From: Metamycoplasma phocicerebrale
Lineage (GTDB): Bacteria > Bacillota_I > Bacilli_A > Mycoplasmatales > Metamycoplasmataceae
Direction: 5' to 3'
Assembly (NCBI RefSeq): GCF_003383595.3
Contig: NZ_CP033058.2
Coordinates: forward strand, 372,001 to 436,000
DNA length: 64,000 bases
Below, in pieces: positions 46,810-56,532 of the stretch. Under the pieces are notes generated by a model. The model searched no databases and had not been told where the DNA came from. It saw nothing but the letters and a program-made list of their open reading frames with translations. Numbering within the stretch: position 1 is the stretch's first letter; every line of letters begins with the position of its first letter. The translations under genes were made by a program, and so were the position numbers.

Positions 46810-47658
46810 ATGGAAATAGGAAAAATTGTTAAATCGGTAGCCGGTTTTTATGATATTAAATCTTTTGAAGACAAAAAAACTTATAGAGTTCGTGGAAGTG
46901 GAAAACTAAGACTACTTGATATGAAACCAATTGTAGGAGACAATGTAGAATTCAAAAAAGGAGGCTTTATACACCATATTTTAGGTCGTAAGAATTTCTT
47001 TATTAGACCTAAAATTGCTAATGTTGATCAAGCAATAGTGGTAATGTCATTGGTTGAGCCCGAGTTTAGTTCTTTATTAGTTGATAAGTTTTTAATTATT
47101 ATTGAAAGCAAAGGGGTTGAACCTATAATAGTTTTAACCAAAAAAGACTTAACATCAAATTCTAAAATTAATTTTTACAAAGACCAAGGATACAAAGTAT
47201 TCGAAATTAATTATGAAACAAACACTGGCTTCGAAGGGCTAAAGGAATTGTTTAAACATAAGACAAGTTTTTTTGTTGGCCAAACCGGAGTTGGCAAAAC
47301 AACATTAATTAATTATTTAGCTAATACAAATTTTGAAACTCAAGCCATATCTAAAGCTTTAAATAGAGGAAAACATACCACAAGAGAAGTTAGTTTAATT
47401 GATTTTAATGGCGGCGAGATAATAGATACACCAGGTTTTTCTTCAATAGAATTTGATTTAACTATTGACGAAATGCCAACTGCTTTTAATTCTTTTAGAG
47501 AAGCTGCTCATTTATGCAAATATAGAAGTTGCAAACATTATCAAGAAAGAATAGAAGATTGCGAAGTTAAAAGAAGAGTAAAAAGCGGCATAATAAAACA
47601 AGAAAGATATGATAACTATGTCAATTTTTTAAAAAGAATGCTAGGACCAATTTATTAA
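46810..47658 (+). CDS. rsgA: Ribosome small-subunit-dependent GTPase A
   Basis: Circularly permuted GTPase that acts late in 30S subunit maturation. 282 aa. An N-terminal OB-fold (about residues 1-65) precedes the G motifs in permuted order: LTKKD (G4), then GQTGVGKTTLINYL (G1, about 156), GKHTTREVSLI (G2), IDTPGFSS (G3). The C-terminal zinc site is CKYRSCKHYQERIEDC (Cys, Cys, His, Cys). Ribosome site AAGGA is near. Position next to pknB is conserved in Firmicutes. Confidence 0.96.
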   Translation: MEIGKIVKSVAGFYDIKSFEDKKTYRVRGSGKLRLLDMKPIVGDNVEFKKGGFIHHILGRKNFFIRPKIANVDQAIVVMSLVEPEFSSLLVDKFLIIIESKGVEPIIVLTKKDLTSNSKINFYKDQGYKVFEINYETNTGFEGLKELFKHKTSFFVGQTGVGKTTLINYLANTNFETQAISKALNRGKHTTREVSLIDFNGGEIIDTPGFSSIEFDLTIDEMPTAFNSFREAAHLCKYRSCKHYQERIEDCEVKRRVKSGIIKQERYDNYVNFLKRMLGPIY

Positions 47659-47668
47659 GGAGTTTATT

Positions 47669-48319
47669 ATGAAAAAAATAAGTCCATCAGTGTTAGATGT
47701 ACCCGAGGCAAAGTTTACTGAATATATTAATTCTCTTATAGATTGAGATGTAACAAAAATCCATTACGACATAATGGATGGTGTTTTTGTCCCTAATAAA
47801 GGAATAAGCGATGATTTAATTTCTGAAGCTATGAAAAAAACAAAAATACATGACATGGAATTTCATTTTATGGTCAAAGATGTTATTTCTTATTATGATT
47901 ATTTTTCAAAAACAAATGGGTTACTAATTTTTCATTATGAAGCTATGAATGAAACACAAATACTTAATATTATAGAAAAAGCCAAAAGAGATAAAAAAAG
48001 AATAGGTATTGCAATTAATCCTGAAACTGAAGAAAAAGTATTATTTCCTTATCTTAAACATTTAGATCTAGCCTTAGTAATGAGTGTTCATCCCGGAAAA
48101 GGTGGACAAAGTTTTATTGAAAATTCTTTAAATAAAGTAGCCAATTTAAGAAGATATATTCAAGATACAAATTTAAAAACTCTAATAGAAATAGATGGAG
48201 GAATTAATCAAAGCAACATTAATTCATGTTTTGAAGCAGGAGTTGATGTTGCTGTTGTAGGTTCTTACTTAGTTAATAATTTTTCTAAAGAAACAATAAA
48301 AGAACTAATTAAGGAATAA
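47669..48319 (+). CDS. rpe: Ribulose-phosphate 3-epimerase
   Basis: Interconverts ribulose 5-phosphate and xylulose 5-phosphate in the pentose phosphate pathway. 216 aa. KISPSVLD at the N-terminus, KIHYDIMDGVFVPN (metal-binding His and catalytic Asp), MEFHFMVKDV (usual LDVHLMI, so here HFMV), VMSVHPGKGGQSFIE, and LIEIDGGINQSN with the second catalytic Asp. Start ATG follows AAGGAG. One TGA Trp at DWDVTK. Last gene of the run; the infC leader follows. Confidence 0.94.
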
Positions 48320-48372
48320 CAAATATTTATATAAATAATTATCAAAAATAAAAAAATTATGTATAATTAAAG

Positions 48373-48513
48373 GGCTTTTAATAGCAACAAGAAGATTCAT
48401 TTCTCACCTAAGTGATTTTTTGCTGGGTCGCTACAATAAAGAACTTATATATTTATTTTGTAGTTTTTGGGAAGTGGATTAACCCACTTTTTTATTTTAT
48501 TAAGGAGGAAGTT
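48373..48513 (+). promoter_or_regulatory. Structured leader of the infC-rpmI-rplT operon with attenuator
   Basis: After a TATAAT (48362-48367) there are about 140 nt of comparatively G/C-rich untranslated sequence. CTACAATAAA and TTATTTTGTAG can pair (about 48431-48464). Then AAGTGG pairs with CCACTT and runs into TTTTTTATTTT (48474-48500), a terminator form. The ribosome site AAGGAGG follows. In Firmicutes this operon is controlled by L20 binding to such a leader, and the arrangement here suggests the same, though the sequence is not one I can match base by base. Confidence 0.6.
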
Positions 48514-49125
48514 ATATCACAAAATAACTCGCACTTTGCAAACAACCAAAAAGGTCCGAAATCCGAACACATTGTAAACAATGCTATACCTTACAAAAAG
48601 GTTTTTGTTTTAGGTCCAAATAATGAAAAAATAGGAGTTTTATCTAAGGCAGAAGCTTTGGATAAAGCAGCTGAATATAATATGGATTTAGTTCTTATAT
48701 CGATTGAAAATAATAAACCAATAACTAGAATTTTAGATTATGGAAAATTTAAATATGATAGAAAGAAAAAACAAAAAGAAGTAAAAGAGAAACAATCTGT
48801 AACTATTAATCGTGAAATTAGATTAACCCCTCTTATTGGGGATCACGATTTAGAAACTAAAGCACGTAAAACAAGAGAATTTTTATTAGACGGTAACAGA
48901 ATTAAAATATCTGTTAAATTTAGAGGTAGAGAACGCGCAAGAATTGAACTAGGAGAAGAAATTTTAAAGAAATTTTATGCACTAGTTGAGGATGTTGCAA
49001 AGATTTCAAAAGAAGCAACTTTGGTAAATGAACGTTTTTTAGATATGTATATCGAAAAAGACAAGCGTAAAGTTGAAGCTTTAAACAAACAAAATAACGA
49101 ACCTTCAAATACACAAGGAGAATAA
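48514..49125 (+). CDS. infC: Translation initiation factor IF-3, probable AUA start
   Basis: 203 aa. Binds the 30S subunit and checks start codons. N-domain [20 protein letters not shown] then [14 protein letters not shown]; linker [18 protein letters not shown]-domain KEIRL-type sequence ([20 protein letters not shown]), ISVKFRGRE, and [19 protein letters not shown]. No ATG, GTG or TTG lies in frame at a sensible distance from the strong AAGGAGG. The codon 5 nt after AAGGAGGAA... is ATA (48514-48516). Since IF-3 genes often use AUU/AUC/AUA starts for self-control, I take ATA as the start. Confidence 0.88.
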   Translation: MSQNNSHFANNQKGPKSEHIVNNAIPYKKVFVLGPNNEKIGVLSKAEALDKAAEYNMDLVLISIENNKPITRILDYGKFKYDRKKKQKEVKEKQSVTINREIRLTPLIGDHDLETKARKTREFLLDGNRIKISVKFRGRERARIELGEEILKKFYALVEDVAKISKEATLVNERFLDMYIEKDKRKVEALNKQNNEPSNTQGE

Positions 49126-49126
49126 C

Positions 49127-49315
49127 ATGCCAAAAATGAAAACCAAAAGCGGTTTGAAAAAAAGAATTAAAATAACTGCAAGCGGTAAAGTAAAACGTGG
49201 AAATGCATATCGTTCACATTTAGCACAAAATAAAACAACAAAACAAAAACGTCAATCTCGTAAATCTTCTACATTATCAGCATCAGATTTCAAGAGATAT
49301 AAAGAATTAATTTAA
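49127..49315 (+). CDS. rpmI: 50S ribosomal protein L35
   Basis: 62 aa, very basic. [20 protein letters not shown] followed by [20 protein letters not shown], the standard L35 sequence. Begins one base after the infC stop with ACAAGGAG inside infC. Part of the infC-rpmI-rplT operon. Confidence 0.97.
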   Translation: MPKMKTKSGLKKRIKITASGKVKRGNAYRSHLAQNKTTKQKRQSRKSSTLSASDFKRYKELI

Positions 49316-49342
49316 TTTAATTAGAAATAGAAAGGAAATATA

Positions 49343-49702
49343 ATGCGTACAAGAGGCGGAATCGTTACAAGAAGAAGACGTGGAAAATGATTAAAATTAG
49401 CTAAGGGTTACTGAGGACACAAGTCAATCGGTTACAAAGTAGCTAAACAAGCAGTTGTTAAGTCATGAACATATGCTTTCAGAGATAGAAAACAAGTAAA
49501 ACGTGAATTTAGAAAATTATGAATAGCACGTATAAATGCTGCATCTAGAACAAACGGTATCACATATTCTAGATTAATTGAAGGTCTAAAAGCAGCAAAC
49601 ATAAATATTAATAGAAAAATGCTTTCTGAATTAGCTATCAACTATCCAACATCATTTGCAACAATAGTAGAATCAGCTAAAAAAGCCTTATCTTCTAAAT
49701 AA
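49343..49702 (+). CDS. rplT: 50S ribosomal protein L20
   Basis: 119 aa. [20 protein letters not shown], then [20 protein letters not shown], then [20 protein letters not shown], and the C-terminal [20 protein letters not shown]. Four TGA codons encode Trp at family-conserved positions, so a code 11 translation shows only fragments here. This is strong evidence for the mollicute code. AAAGGAA precedes the ATG. L20 both builds the 50S subunit and, in Firmicutes, represses its own operon through the leader. Confidence 0.97.
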
Positions 49703-49713
49703 TTATAATAATT

Positions 49714-49744
49714 TAGTATCCAAAATTTGGGTACTATTTTTTTA
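49714..49744 (+). terminator. Terminator of the infC-rpmI-rplT operon
   Basis: TAGTATCC pairs with GGGTACTA (one G-U) and is followed by TTTTTTT. Confidence 0.72.
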
Positions 49745-49821
49745 ATTTAAAAAATTAAACATAATAAAAACAAAATAAAAAATTGTGTTATTATTTTTTT
49801 AATAATTAGAAGGGAAAATAT

Positions 49822-51228
49822 ATGTCTGAAAAAGAATTAGAACCAAAAAAAGATCAGCCAGTAGAAATAAAACCTGAAGTTCTTAAAAATATGGATATTG
49901 AAAAAAAGAACCAAATAAAATCAGAAGAATATAAAGCTCTTGCTAAAGCAAGAAAAAATCTCAAATCAAAAGATAAAAAACCAAATGCTGTTTTTGATCT
50001 AAATCCATATAACGTTAATTTTTTTAATGTCTGGAAAAAATTTCCAAAAAAAATGGCTTTTGTTTTTATATCAGCGATTTTATATAATATTGCTATTGCG
50101 ACATTTTTAGCTAAAGCAGCTACAGTTGCAACTGGAGTATCAGCAATTGTTCAAGCTTTAACCTTTACTGTTTCATCAACAGCACCTTATTTTGCTTACA
50201 TATATTTTGCTCTTAATTTACCCTTAATTATTTTTTATTGAAAAAAGAATTCAAGACTATTTATGATATTGACAACATATTGATTATTATGACAAGTGCT
50301 ATTTCAATCAATATTATTAATTGGTCCAGTCGGACATACTTTTAATAAAATATCAATTTTTTATGTAAATTGAGTTTCACCTTCTAGAGAATTAGCATAT
50401 CAAAATAGCTTTAAATCATTAATACCTTGAGAAGCATATGGAAGTTATGGAACTTCTTATGGCAACTTATTTGAATGAATTAAATCAAATCCAGCAAGAA
50501 ATGTGGATGGCTTCTATACTTTATCTAATCAAGCTGCTAATGAATTAGGCTATAGATTTATAAACGAATCTCAATTCTTACAATTAAAAGCATTTATGGA
50601 AATTTTTGATAAAGGTTTTTCAAATCCTACATGACCAATTATTGTTTATGCTTTAATAGGAGCAACAATGGCTGGGATAGCTGGTGGGATAGCCTGAAAA
50701 AATTCGGCTTCAACTGCTGGCGGAGATTTTATAGTATATTATATTTCACGTGTAAAACAAAAAGGAGTGGGTCATATATCAACTATTGTTGCATTGTTTT
50801 TCGGTGGATTTTCTATTATTTTAATAGCAATCGTAGAATTAATTGGATTGAGTTATAATAGACCATTTAATGCAGCAGGATTACTGTTAAGGATTTTATG
50901 CTCAATAGCTTATGTGTTTGTTTATACTTCTTTTATTGAATTAATATTTCCTAAATATAGAAAAGTTCAGATTTCTATATATACTAAAAACCCCGAAAAA
51001 ATTATTCAACATTTTAAAAATATAAAATATTGGCATGGATACAATATTGCTAAATTAATAGGAGGTTATACTAACACTGAAACAATTAAAATAGAAACTT
51101 TTGCTTTATATTTAGAACAAAGTCTAATTAAGAATGAAGTTTTGCTAGTAGATCCCTCAGCCTGAATGACAGTTACTAGAGTTCATAATATAATAGGTAA
51201 ATTTAATACTTCAAAAGTAGAATCTTAA
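49822..51228 (+). CDS. YitT-family membrane protein with C-terminal DUF2179 domain
   Basis: 468 aa. Hydrophilic, charged N-terminus of about 65 residues, then several transmembrane helices (FVFISAILYNIAIATFLAKA, YFAYIYFALNLPLIIFYWK, IIVYALIGATMAGIAGGIAW, TIVALFFGGFSIILIAIVEL). SASTAGGDFIVYYISRVKQK is the YitT signature (GGxDxI...). The last 100 residues, from QISIYTKNPEKIIQHF to DPSAWMTVTRVHN, form the small DUF2179 domain. An outside loop of about 100 residues sits between helices, longer than in Bacillus YitT. Function of the family is unknown; a transport role has been suggested. AGAAGGGA precedes the ATG. Confidence 0.84.
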
Positions 51229-51259
51229 AATATAAATAAAAACAAAGGAGATGCCAAAA

Positions 51260-52624
51260 GTGAATAGCAAAATTAAATGTCCAAAATGTGGTGAAGAATT
51301 TGAAATTACACAAGATCATTACGAGTCTATAGTTTCTCAAGTTTCTAAAAATTTTAAAAAAGAAATAATAGATGAAGAAACTAAAAAGCATGAAAAAGAA
51401 ATCGAGCTTTTAGAAAAGGAAAATCAAAATAAAATAGATGCGGCAAAGCAAAGTGTTGCAAAAGAATATCAACAAAATATTTTTAGCCTTGAAGCACAAC
51501 TTAAAACAATTAAAACAGAACTTGAACTTAAAAATAAAGAATTATTAAATGATCGAGAAAATTCTTTTAAACAAAAATTACAAGAAAAAGAAAATAAAAT
51601 TCAACAACTTGAATTACAAAATACAAAATCATTAAATGATACAGAAAACAAATTCAACAAAGCAATTCAAGAAAAACAAGCAAAAATCCAAGAACTTGAA
51701 TTAAAAATTCAAAATTATGATCAATCTAAAGAATTAGAAATCACTAAACAAAAAAATATTTCTGATCAAAAATATAGTCAACTTATGACTGAATTTAATT
51801 TTAATAAAGAAAAATCTAAACAAGAAAAAGATGATTTGCAAAAAGAAATTGATAGATTAAGAGAACACAAACTTTCTTTGTCTATAAAACTTATTGGTGA
51901 GGACTTAGAACAACATTGTTTGAATGCATACAATCAATATTTAAGACCTAATCTTAGAAATGCAACATTTGCAAAAGATAATGATGTTGTTGAAGGTACT
52001 AAAGGTGATTTTATTTTTAGAGAATTAACAGACGATGGTATAGAATTTGTTTCCATTATGTTTGAAATGAAAAATGAAGGTGAAAATAGTGTTAATAAAA
52101 AGAAAAATGAAGATTTCTTTAAAAAACTTTCAAATGATAGAAATAAGAAACATTGTGAATATGCAGTCTTAGTTTCAATGTTAGAACCTGAAAATGATAC
52201 ATATAATAGTGGAATTTACGATGCTTCTACAAAAGATATGCCCAATTTATATGTAATAAGACCTAACAATTTTATTGCAATAATTAATTTATTAAGAAAT
52301 ATAGCACTAAAATCTATTGAAGATAAAAGACAAATTATCGAATATAAACAAACCAATTTGGATTTTACAAACTTTGCTGAAAATTTAAGAATTGCCAAAG
52401 AAGGCTTTACAAAAAATGTAGACAAGGCAAAAAAACATTTTGACGATGTTGTTAGTGAAATAGATAAATCTATTAATAATTTGCAAAAGACAAAAGAAAG
52501 TCTTTTAAAAACACAATATCAGCTATCTCTTGCTAATGGAAAAGTTGATGATATTACTGTCAAAAAACTTACAAAGAATGCTCCCTCAATAGCTAAATTA
52601 ATTAACGAAACGGATAAAAAATAA
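51260..52624 (+). CDS. DUF2130 family protein
   Basis: 454 aa. N-terminal zinc-ribbon half-site IKCPKCGEEFEI (CxxC), then about 190 residues of coiled coil full of Lys/Glu/Gln. The DUF2130 core follows: IGEDLEQHCLNAYNQYLRPN, DNDVVEGTKGDFIFRE, IMFEMKNEGENSVNKKKNED and ILVSMLEPENDTYNSGIYD-like sequence. The core has a nuclease-like acidic pattern (E...GD...EMKN), so a DNA- or RNA-cleaving role is possible but unproven. AAAGGAG directly abuts an ATG (51251) with no spacing, so I choose GTG at 51260, 9 nt from the ribosome site. Confidence 0.82.
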   Translation: MNSKIKCPKCGEEFEITQDHYESIVSQVSKNFKKEIIDEETKKHEKEIELLEKENQNKIDAAKQSVAKEYQQNIFSLEAQLKTIKTELELKNKELLNDRENSFKQKLQEKENKIQQLELQNTKSLNDTENKFNKAIQEKQAKIQELELKIQNYDQSKELEITKQKNISDQKYSQLMTEFNFNKEKSKQEKDDLQKEIDRLREHKLSLSIKLIGEDLEQHCLNAYNQYLRPNLRNATFAKDNDVVEGTKGDFIFRELTDDGIEFVSIMFEMKNEGENSVNKKKNEDFFKKLSNDRNKKHCEYAVLVSMLEPENDTYNSGIYDASTKDMPNLYVIRPNNFIAIINLLRNIALKSIEDKRQIIEYKQTNLDFTNFAENLRIAKEGFTKNVDKAKKHFDDVVSEIDKSINNLQKTKESLLKTQYQLSLANGKVDDITVKKLTKNAPSIAKLINETDKK

Positions 52625-52627
52625 TTT

Positions 52628-52675
52628 AAAATATCTAATGCCAATTTTAAAATACACATTAGATATTTTTTATTT
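52628..52675 (+). terminator. Terminator of the DUF2130 gene
   Basis: AAAATATCTAATG pairs with CATTAGATATTTT around a 16-nt loop, then T-rich sequence. Confidence 0.75.
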
Positions 52676-52707
52676 TATATTCATATCCCTTAATTTATTA
52701 AAAATAA

Positions 52708-52736
52708 TAAAAAACAAAAAGTAGCTTTTGCTACTC
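52708..52736 (-). terminator. Terminator of the tsaC-rpiB unit
   Basis: AGTAGC and GCTACT close a TTTT loop; on the minus strand a T-rich stretch follows. The rpiB stop TAG is in the stem. Confidence 0.6.
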
Positions 52737-53183
52737 TTGACCTGTTTCCTTTAATTTGTTGATTCTTACAACGTGTCTTCCACCTTCAAAAGCTTCTTTT
52801 TCTCAAGCGTGAAAAATATTTTCAATTGTGTCGTTATCTAGTAATCTTCCGCCCATGCATAAAATATTAGCATTGTTATGTGATTTAGCTAGTTTAGCTT
52901 CTTCTTCATTTGTTACTCGAGCACATCTAATATCTTTAAATCTGTTTAAAGCAATAGAAATACCTATTCCAGATCCGCAAAAAGCAACATATTTAGTTTT
53001 ATTTGATTCTGGGTCTTTTTTTAACTCTTTTGCAAAATCAATTGCAACATCTGCATAAGATATAGAAGTATTTGCGTCTTTTGAACCATATAATTGAACT
53101 TTATAGCCTTCATTTGTTAATCTTTTTGCTAGTTCAACTTTAGCATCATGACCACCATGGTCACTTGTTATTTTTATATTCAT
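52731..53183 (-). CDS. rpiB: Ribose-5-phosphate isomerase B
   Basis: Interconverts ribose 5-phosphate and ribulose 5-phosphate. 150 aa. MNIKITSDHGGHDAKVELAK, YADVAIDFAKEL, VAFCGSGIGISIALNRFKDI (with the catalytic Cys) and SHNNANILCMGGR are the RpiB/LacAB signatures. I prefer RpiB because a pentose phosphate enzyme (rpe) is nearby and no galactose genes are seen. One TGA Trp near the C-terminus. Lies 5 nt after tsaC on the same strand. Confidence 0.93.
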
Positions 53184-53188
53184 ATTTT

Positions 53189-53656
53189 TTATTCCCTTAA
53201 TATTTTTCCGTCTTCAATTCTTATAATTTGACTTGGAACCTGAGACATAGAACCAAAATTATATACATTTCTTATTTCTGGGAAAATAGCCTTAGCATTT
53301 TCTATTGTTTTGCAAACAGGAGCATTTGATAAATTACAACTTGACATATATACGGGTCCAAATTTTTTCAAATAATTTAATAGTTCAGGTTGATTAGGCA
53401 TTCTAAAACCTTGATCATTTACTATTAAAGTAGTGGCTCCGGGCCAATATTTTCTAGCATATTTTTCTGCCTCTGAATTTCATTCGGGAAAGTTTCTAGC
53501 TTGTTCAATAGATGAAACAAGAATAATTAATTTTTTATTTCTGTCCCTTCCTTTAATTTCATAAATAAGATCTTCAGTTTCACTGTCAACAGGACCTCCA
53601 ATTCCTAAAACAGTATCTGTTGTCGAAATAAACAATTTATTGTATCTATTAGCCAT
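53189..53656 (-). CDS. tsaC: L-threonylcarbamoyladenylate synthase (YrdC/Sua5 domain)
   Basis: Makes threonylcarbamoyl-AMP, first step of t6A37 modification in ANN-reading tRNAs. 155 aa, a minimal YrdC domain. FISTTDTVLGIGGPV at the N-terminus, IYEIKGRDRNKKLIILVSS (the KxR...K...SxxS pocket), YWPGATTLIV, and MPNQPEL and SSCNLSNAP match the domain. The TGA Trp codon is in FPEWNSEA. A TATAAT box 6 nt before the ATG predicts a leaderless message. Divergent from mutM. Confidence 0.88.
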
Positions 53657-53697
53657 ACTATTATTATACCAAGTATAAAAAGTTATATAATAATACT
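53657..53697. promoter_or_regulatory. 41-bp divergent promoter region between tsaC and mutM
   Basis: The whole space between the two ATGs is 41 bp. Each strand has a TATAAT ending exactly 6 nt before its ATG (minus: 53668-53663; plus: 53686-53691). No ribosome site exists on either side. The two polymerase footprints must overlap, so the promoters should compete. Confidence 0.7.
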
Positions 53698-54522
53698 ATG
53701 CCAGAATTACCAGAAGTTAAAGTTGTAGTTAATGCTTTAAAAGAAAAGGTGTTAAATAAGATTATTAAAGATATTATTGTTTTAAAACCTAAACTTTTTA
53801 AAGAGGATTCAATAGATGACTTTAAATTAGCTTTAAAAAATGCGACTATTAAAAATATAGAAAATAAAGGAAAACACATCATTTTTAAATTTAATAATGA
53901 TACTATTTTAATTTCTCATCTTAGAATGGAAGGGAAATATAGATTTTATAATAAATCAACCGAAAACCATAAACATTTAATGATGAAGTTTATTTTTGAT
54001 GATAAAAGTGAATTACATTATTTAGATAGTAGAATGTTTGGAACTTTTCATTTGAGAACAAATAAAAATTACAATTTATTATTGCCTTTATCTAAAATAG
54101 CGAACGAACCAAAAGATATTGATGTAAATAATTTATATGATAAATTGCAAAAAACAACAACAGCTATAAAGACTAAATTATTAGATCAAACTTTAGTTGC
54201 TGGATTAGGAAATATTTATGTTGATGAAGCTTTATTTGCTTCAGGAGTCAGTCCAATAAGTCCTTCTAAAAATATATCAAAAAAGAAATTATTAGAAATT
54301 TTAACTAACGCGCAAAAAATTATGGATAAAAGTTTTGAATTAGGAGGATCAACTATTCACACTTATGAAAGTTTAAATAATAAGACTGGAGAATTTCAAA
54401 ATTATTTAAAAATACATAGTGATAAAATTAAAAAATGTTTAAGTTGCAAAACAGAAATAATTAAAATTAAACTAAACGGTAGAGGCACATACATATGCCC
54501 TCACTGTCAAAAGGAGTATTAA
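53698..54522 (+). CDS. mutM: Formamidopyrimidine-DNA glycosylase
   Basis: Removes oxidised purines such as 8-oxoguanine and nicks the site. 274 aa. The N-terminal PELPEVKVVV has the catalytic Pro and Glu; Lys in IENKGKHIIFK is the conserved binding Lys. LLDQTLVAGLGNIYVDEALF is the helix-two-turn-helix, and the C-terminal zinc finger has CLSCKTE...CPHC. Met is removed to expose Pro, as in the family. A TATAAT 6 nt upstream of the ATG predicts leaderless mRNA. Stop overlaps the next ATG by one base. Confidence 0.96.
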   Translation: MPELPEVKVVVNALKEKVLNKIIKDIIVLKPKLFKEDSIDDFKLALKNATIKNIENKGKHIIFKFNNDTILISHLRMEGKYRFYNKSTENHKHLMMKFIFDDKSELHYLDSRMFGTFHLRTNKNYNLLLPLSKIANEPKDIDVNNLYDKLQKTTTAIKTKLLDQTLVAGLGNIYVDEALFASGVSPISPSKNISKKKLLEILTNAQKIMDKSFELGGSTIHTYESLNNKTGEFQNYLKIHSDKIKKCLSCKTEIIKIKLNGRGTYICPHCQKEY

Positions 54523-54752
54523 TGGGATTTCAAATTGATTTACACGGCAAAGATAGCATAGAGGCAACGGCCGTTGTAGAAAATGCTTTATTTTCTTTAG
54601 AAAGTAGCGATTTATATGATTATGTTGATATTGTGGTTGGCAATGGACAGGGAATTATAAGACATGTTGCATTAGAAATTATAGAAGAACAAAACTTTTC
54701 TTATGATTTTCCTAATCCAAGACAAGCAATGATAAGAGTATATAAAAAATAG
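54522..54752 (+). CDS. Small stand-alone Smr-domain protein
   Basis: 76 aa. MGFQIDLHGKDSIEATAVVE followed by IVVGNGQGIIRHVALEIIEE matches the Smr domain (LDLHG and a GxGxG-type loop), which occurs at the C-terminus of MutS2 and alone. The domain often has nuclease activity on nicked or RNA substrates. AAAAGGAG precedes this ATG, an upstream in-frame start inside mutM lacks one. Overlap with mutM by one base makes them a coupled pair. Confidence 0.78.
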   Translation: MGFQIDLHGKDSIEATAVVENALFSLESSDLYDYVDIVVGNGQGIIRHVALEIIEEQNFSYDFPNPRQAMIRVYKK

Positions 54753-54775
54753 CTTGTTTTAAGCTATTTTTTTAA
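54745..54775. terminator. Bidirectional terminator
   Basis: AAATAGCTT pairs with AAGCTATTT and is flanked by A and T tracts. It ends the Smr gene on the plus strand and the convergent lipoprotein gene on the minus strand; both stop codons lie in it. Confidence 0.78.
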
Positions 54776-56410
54776 TTCAAAAACTTTAGTAAAACTGTAA
54801 ATTTTTTGCGATACATTATTTTTTAAACTAAATATTATAGTTCTTTTGTTATTTTTCATCAATTCCTTTTCTTCATCTAAAAAATCGTCTTTTAAAGAAA
54901 TAGTTCATACTGTTATAAAATTAAAATTTCCAACTGATTCATCACGTTTTGGCCTAAAAATAAAATCATTCACTTTTATTTTGTCTATAGGTTTGTTTTT
55001 TGATTTGTTTCTAAGTTCAAAACTTATTAAATTGTCTCAATTTATATCATTAATTTTTTCGTTCAAAACTTTAGATACTTTTCTTTTGGGTTGGCTATCT
55101 TCTTTATTTTTGAAAATGTTAATATCTGCTTCAATATTTTTTGTAATTTTATTAAAATTTACCGAAAATAAATTCTCATTATTAAAATAATTAATATTTT
55201 TAGAAGCTAAAAAATTTTCTTCAACAATAATAGAGTTTTCGTCAATTTGGCCGTTTTCAGAATAATATAAAACAGCATTTTTTAAAATTGAATTGTCTAG
55301 TTCGATTTCATCTTCAAAAAATCTATTTTCTATTATTAATTTATCTAAAAAATTTTCAAATTCTTTTTCTGAAATTAGTGTTTCTTTATTAAAATTGCTA
55401 GTTTCAAAAGAAATCTTTATTTCTTCATCTTCATCTTTTATGATTAAAGGATTATCTTCAAAGTAAACGTTAAATTTAATTGTTTTATTTTTAAAAATAA
55501 AACTAGTTGGTAATACCTTTTTTATTTTTAAATTATATTTTTTTAAAAATTCTATTCCATCTTCTTTTTCTTTATTAATTTTAAAAATTAAATGCTCGAT
55601 TTTTTCTCTGTTTAATGGTTCATTTATTTTAAAATCAGCAAAACTATAATTTTCTGGGGTTTCAAAAAAGATTTTTAAATTGCTTTTTTTAATTAAGTAA
55701 TCCATGGAAACACCTGGTAAAAGATTGGCTTCAATTTTTTTATTAATTTTATCTGATATTATATTGTCATTAATTTTACCTTGTAATTTTAAATACAAAT
55801 TTCCATCAAATAATTGTTCTTTGAATTTATATTCAAATTCAATAATTAAATCTTCTGGAATGTACATATTTTCATTTTTTATTTTAATTCCATATTTTCC
55901 AGGTATTTCTGGCTCTAAAAAATCTTGTGTATTTAAATTAGAAAAATCTATTTTTTCTTCTTCTTCAAAATCTATAATTTTAAATGTTGAATTTTTATCG
56001 TTTAATAAATTATTAATAAATTGTTTGTTAATGCCAATATTATTAATTTCCTTTGTTCTTATTAAAGAAAAGACTTTTTTATCAATAGTTTGTAATTTAT
56101 ATTTTATTTTTATTGTTTTATTTTTTTCTTCTTTAATTAAATCAATAATCTCAATAAAATATATTTTTTTGTCATATTGATTAAATTTAATATTCTCTTT
56201 TTTTATATCTTTTAAATTCATTTGTTTTAATTCATTTTCATTAACATTAATTAAAACAGATTGATTATCAATTTCTTTTTGACTTATAGTATTATCTTTA
56301 TTAGTTTCTTTTCTAGAATTATTGCAACTGGTTAAAGCGAAAACTGGTATTGATAATGAACCTAAATATATTATTGATTTTCAAATAAATTTATTTTTAG
56401 CTGATTTCAT
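54764..56410 (-). CDS. Lipoprotein of unknown family
   Basis: 548 aa. Start MKSAKNKFIWKSIIYLGSLS, lipobox VFALTSC (Cys about residue 28), then an Asn/Lys/Ser linker. The remainder has alternating beta-like segments rich in Ile, Lys, Glu, Asn and Phe (e.g. KYKLQTIDKKVFSLIRTKEI, LYLKLQGKINDNIISDKINK), repeating every 100 residues or so. This suggests a chain of beta domains outside the cell. AGGAG precedes the ATG. Few TGA codons. No enzyme motif is visible and no family is recognised. Confidence 0.78.
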
Positions 56411-56532
56411 AAAACTCCTAATACTTTTTTAAATAAATAACTTTTGACTTCTTAATATTATAATTATTAACATATATAATAAATAAATTATAAAAAAACA
56501 TTTATTTTATTCAAAAAACAATAAGGAGAGAA

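Noticed and set aside
48412-48513. Start of IF-3 at an upstream alternative codon, giving a 34-residue hydrophobic extension
   Set aside because: It would place the leader hairpins and the AAGGAGG site inside the coding region and add sequence unlike any IF-3.
51251-51259. ATG start of the DUF2130 protein
   Set aside because: It directly touches the ribosome site AAAGGAG with zero spacing; the GTG three codons later is better placed. The difference is only three residues.
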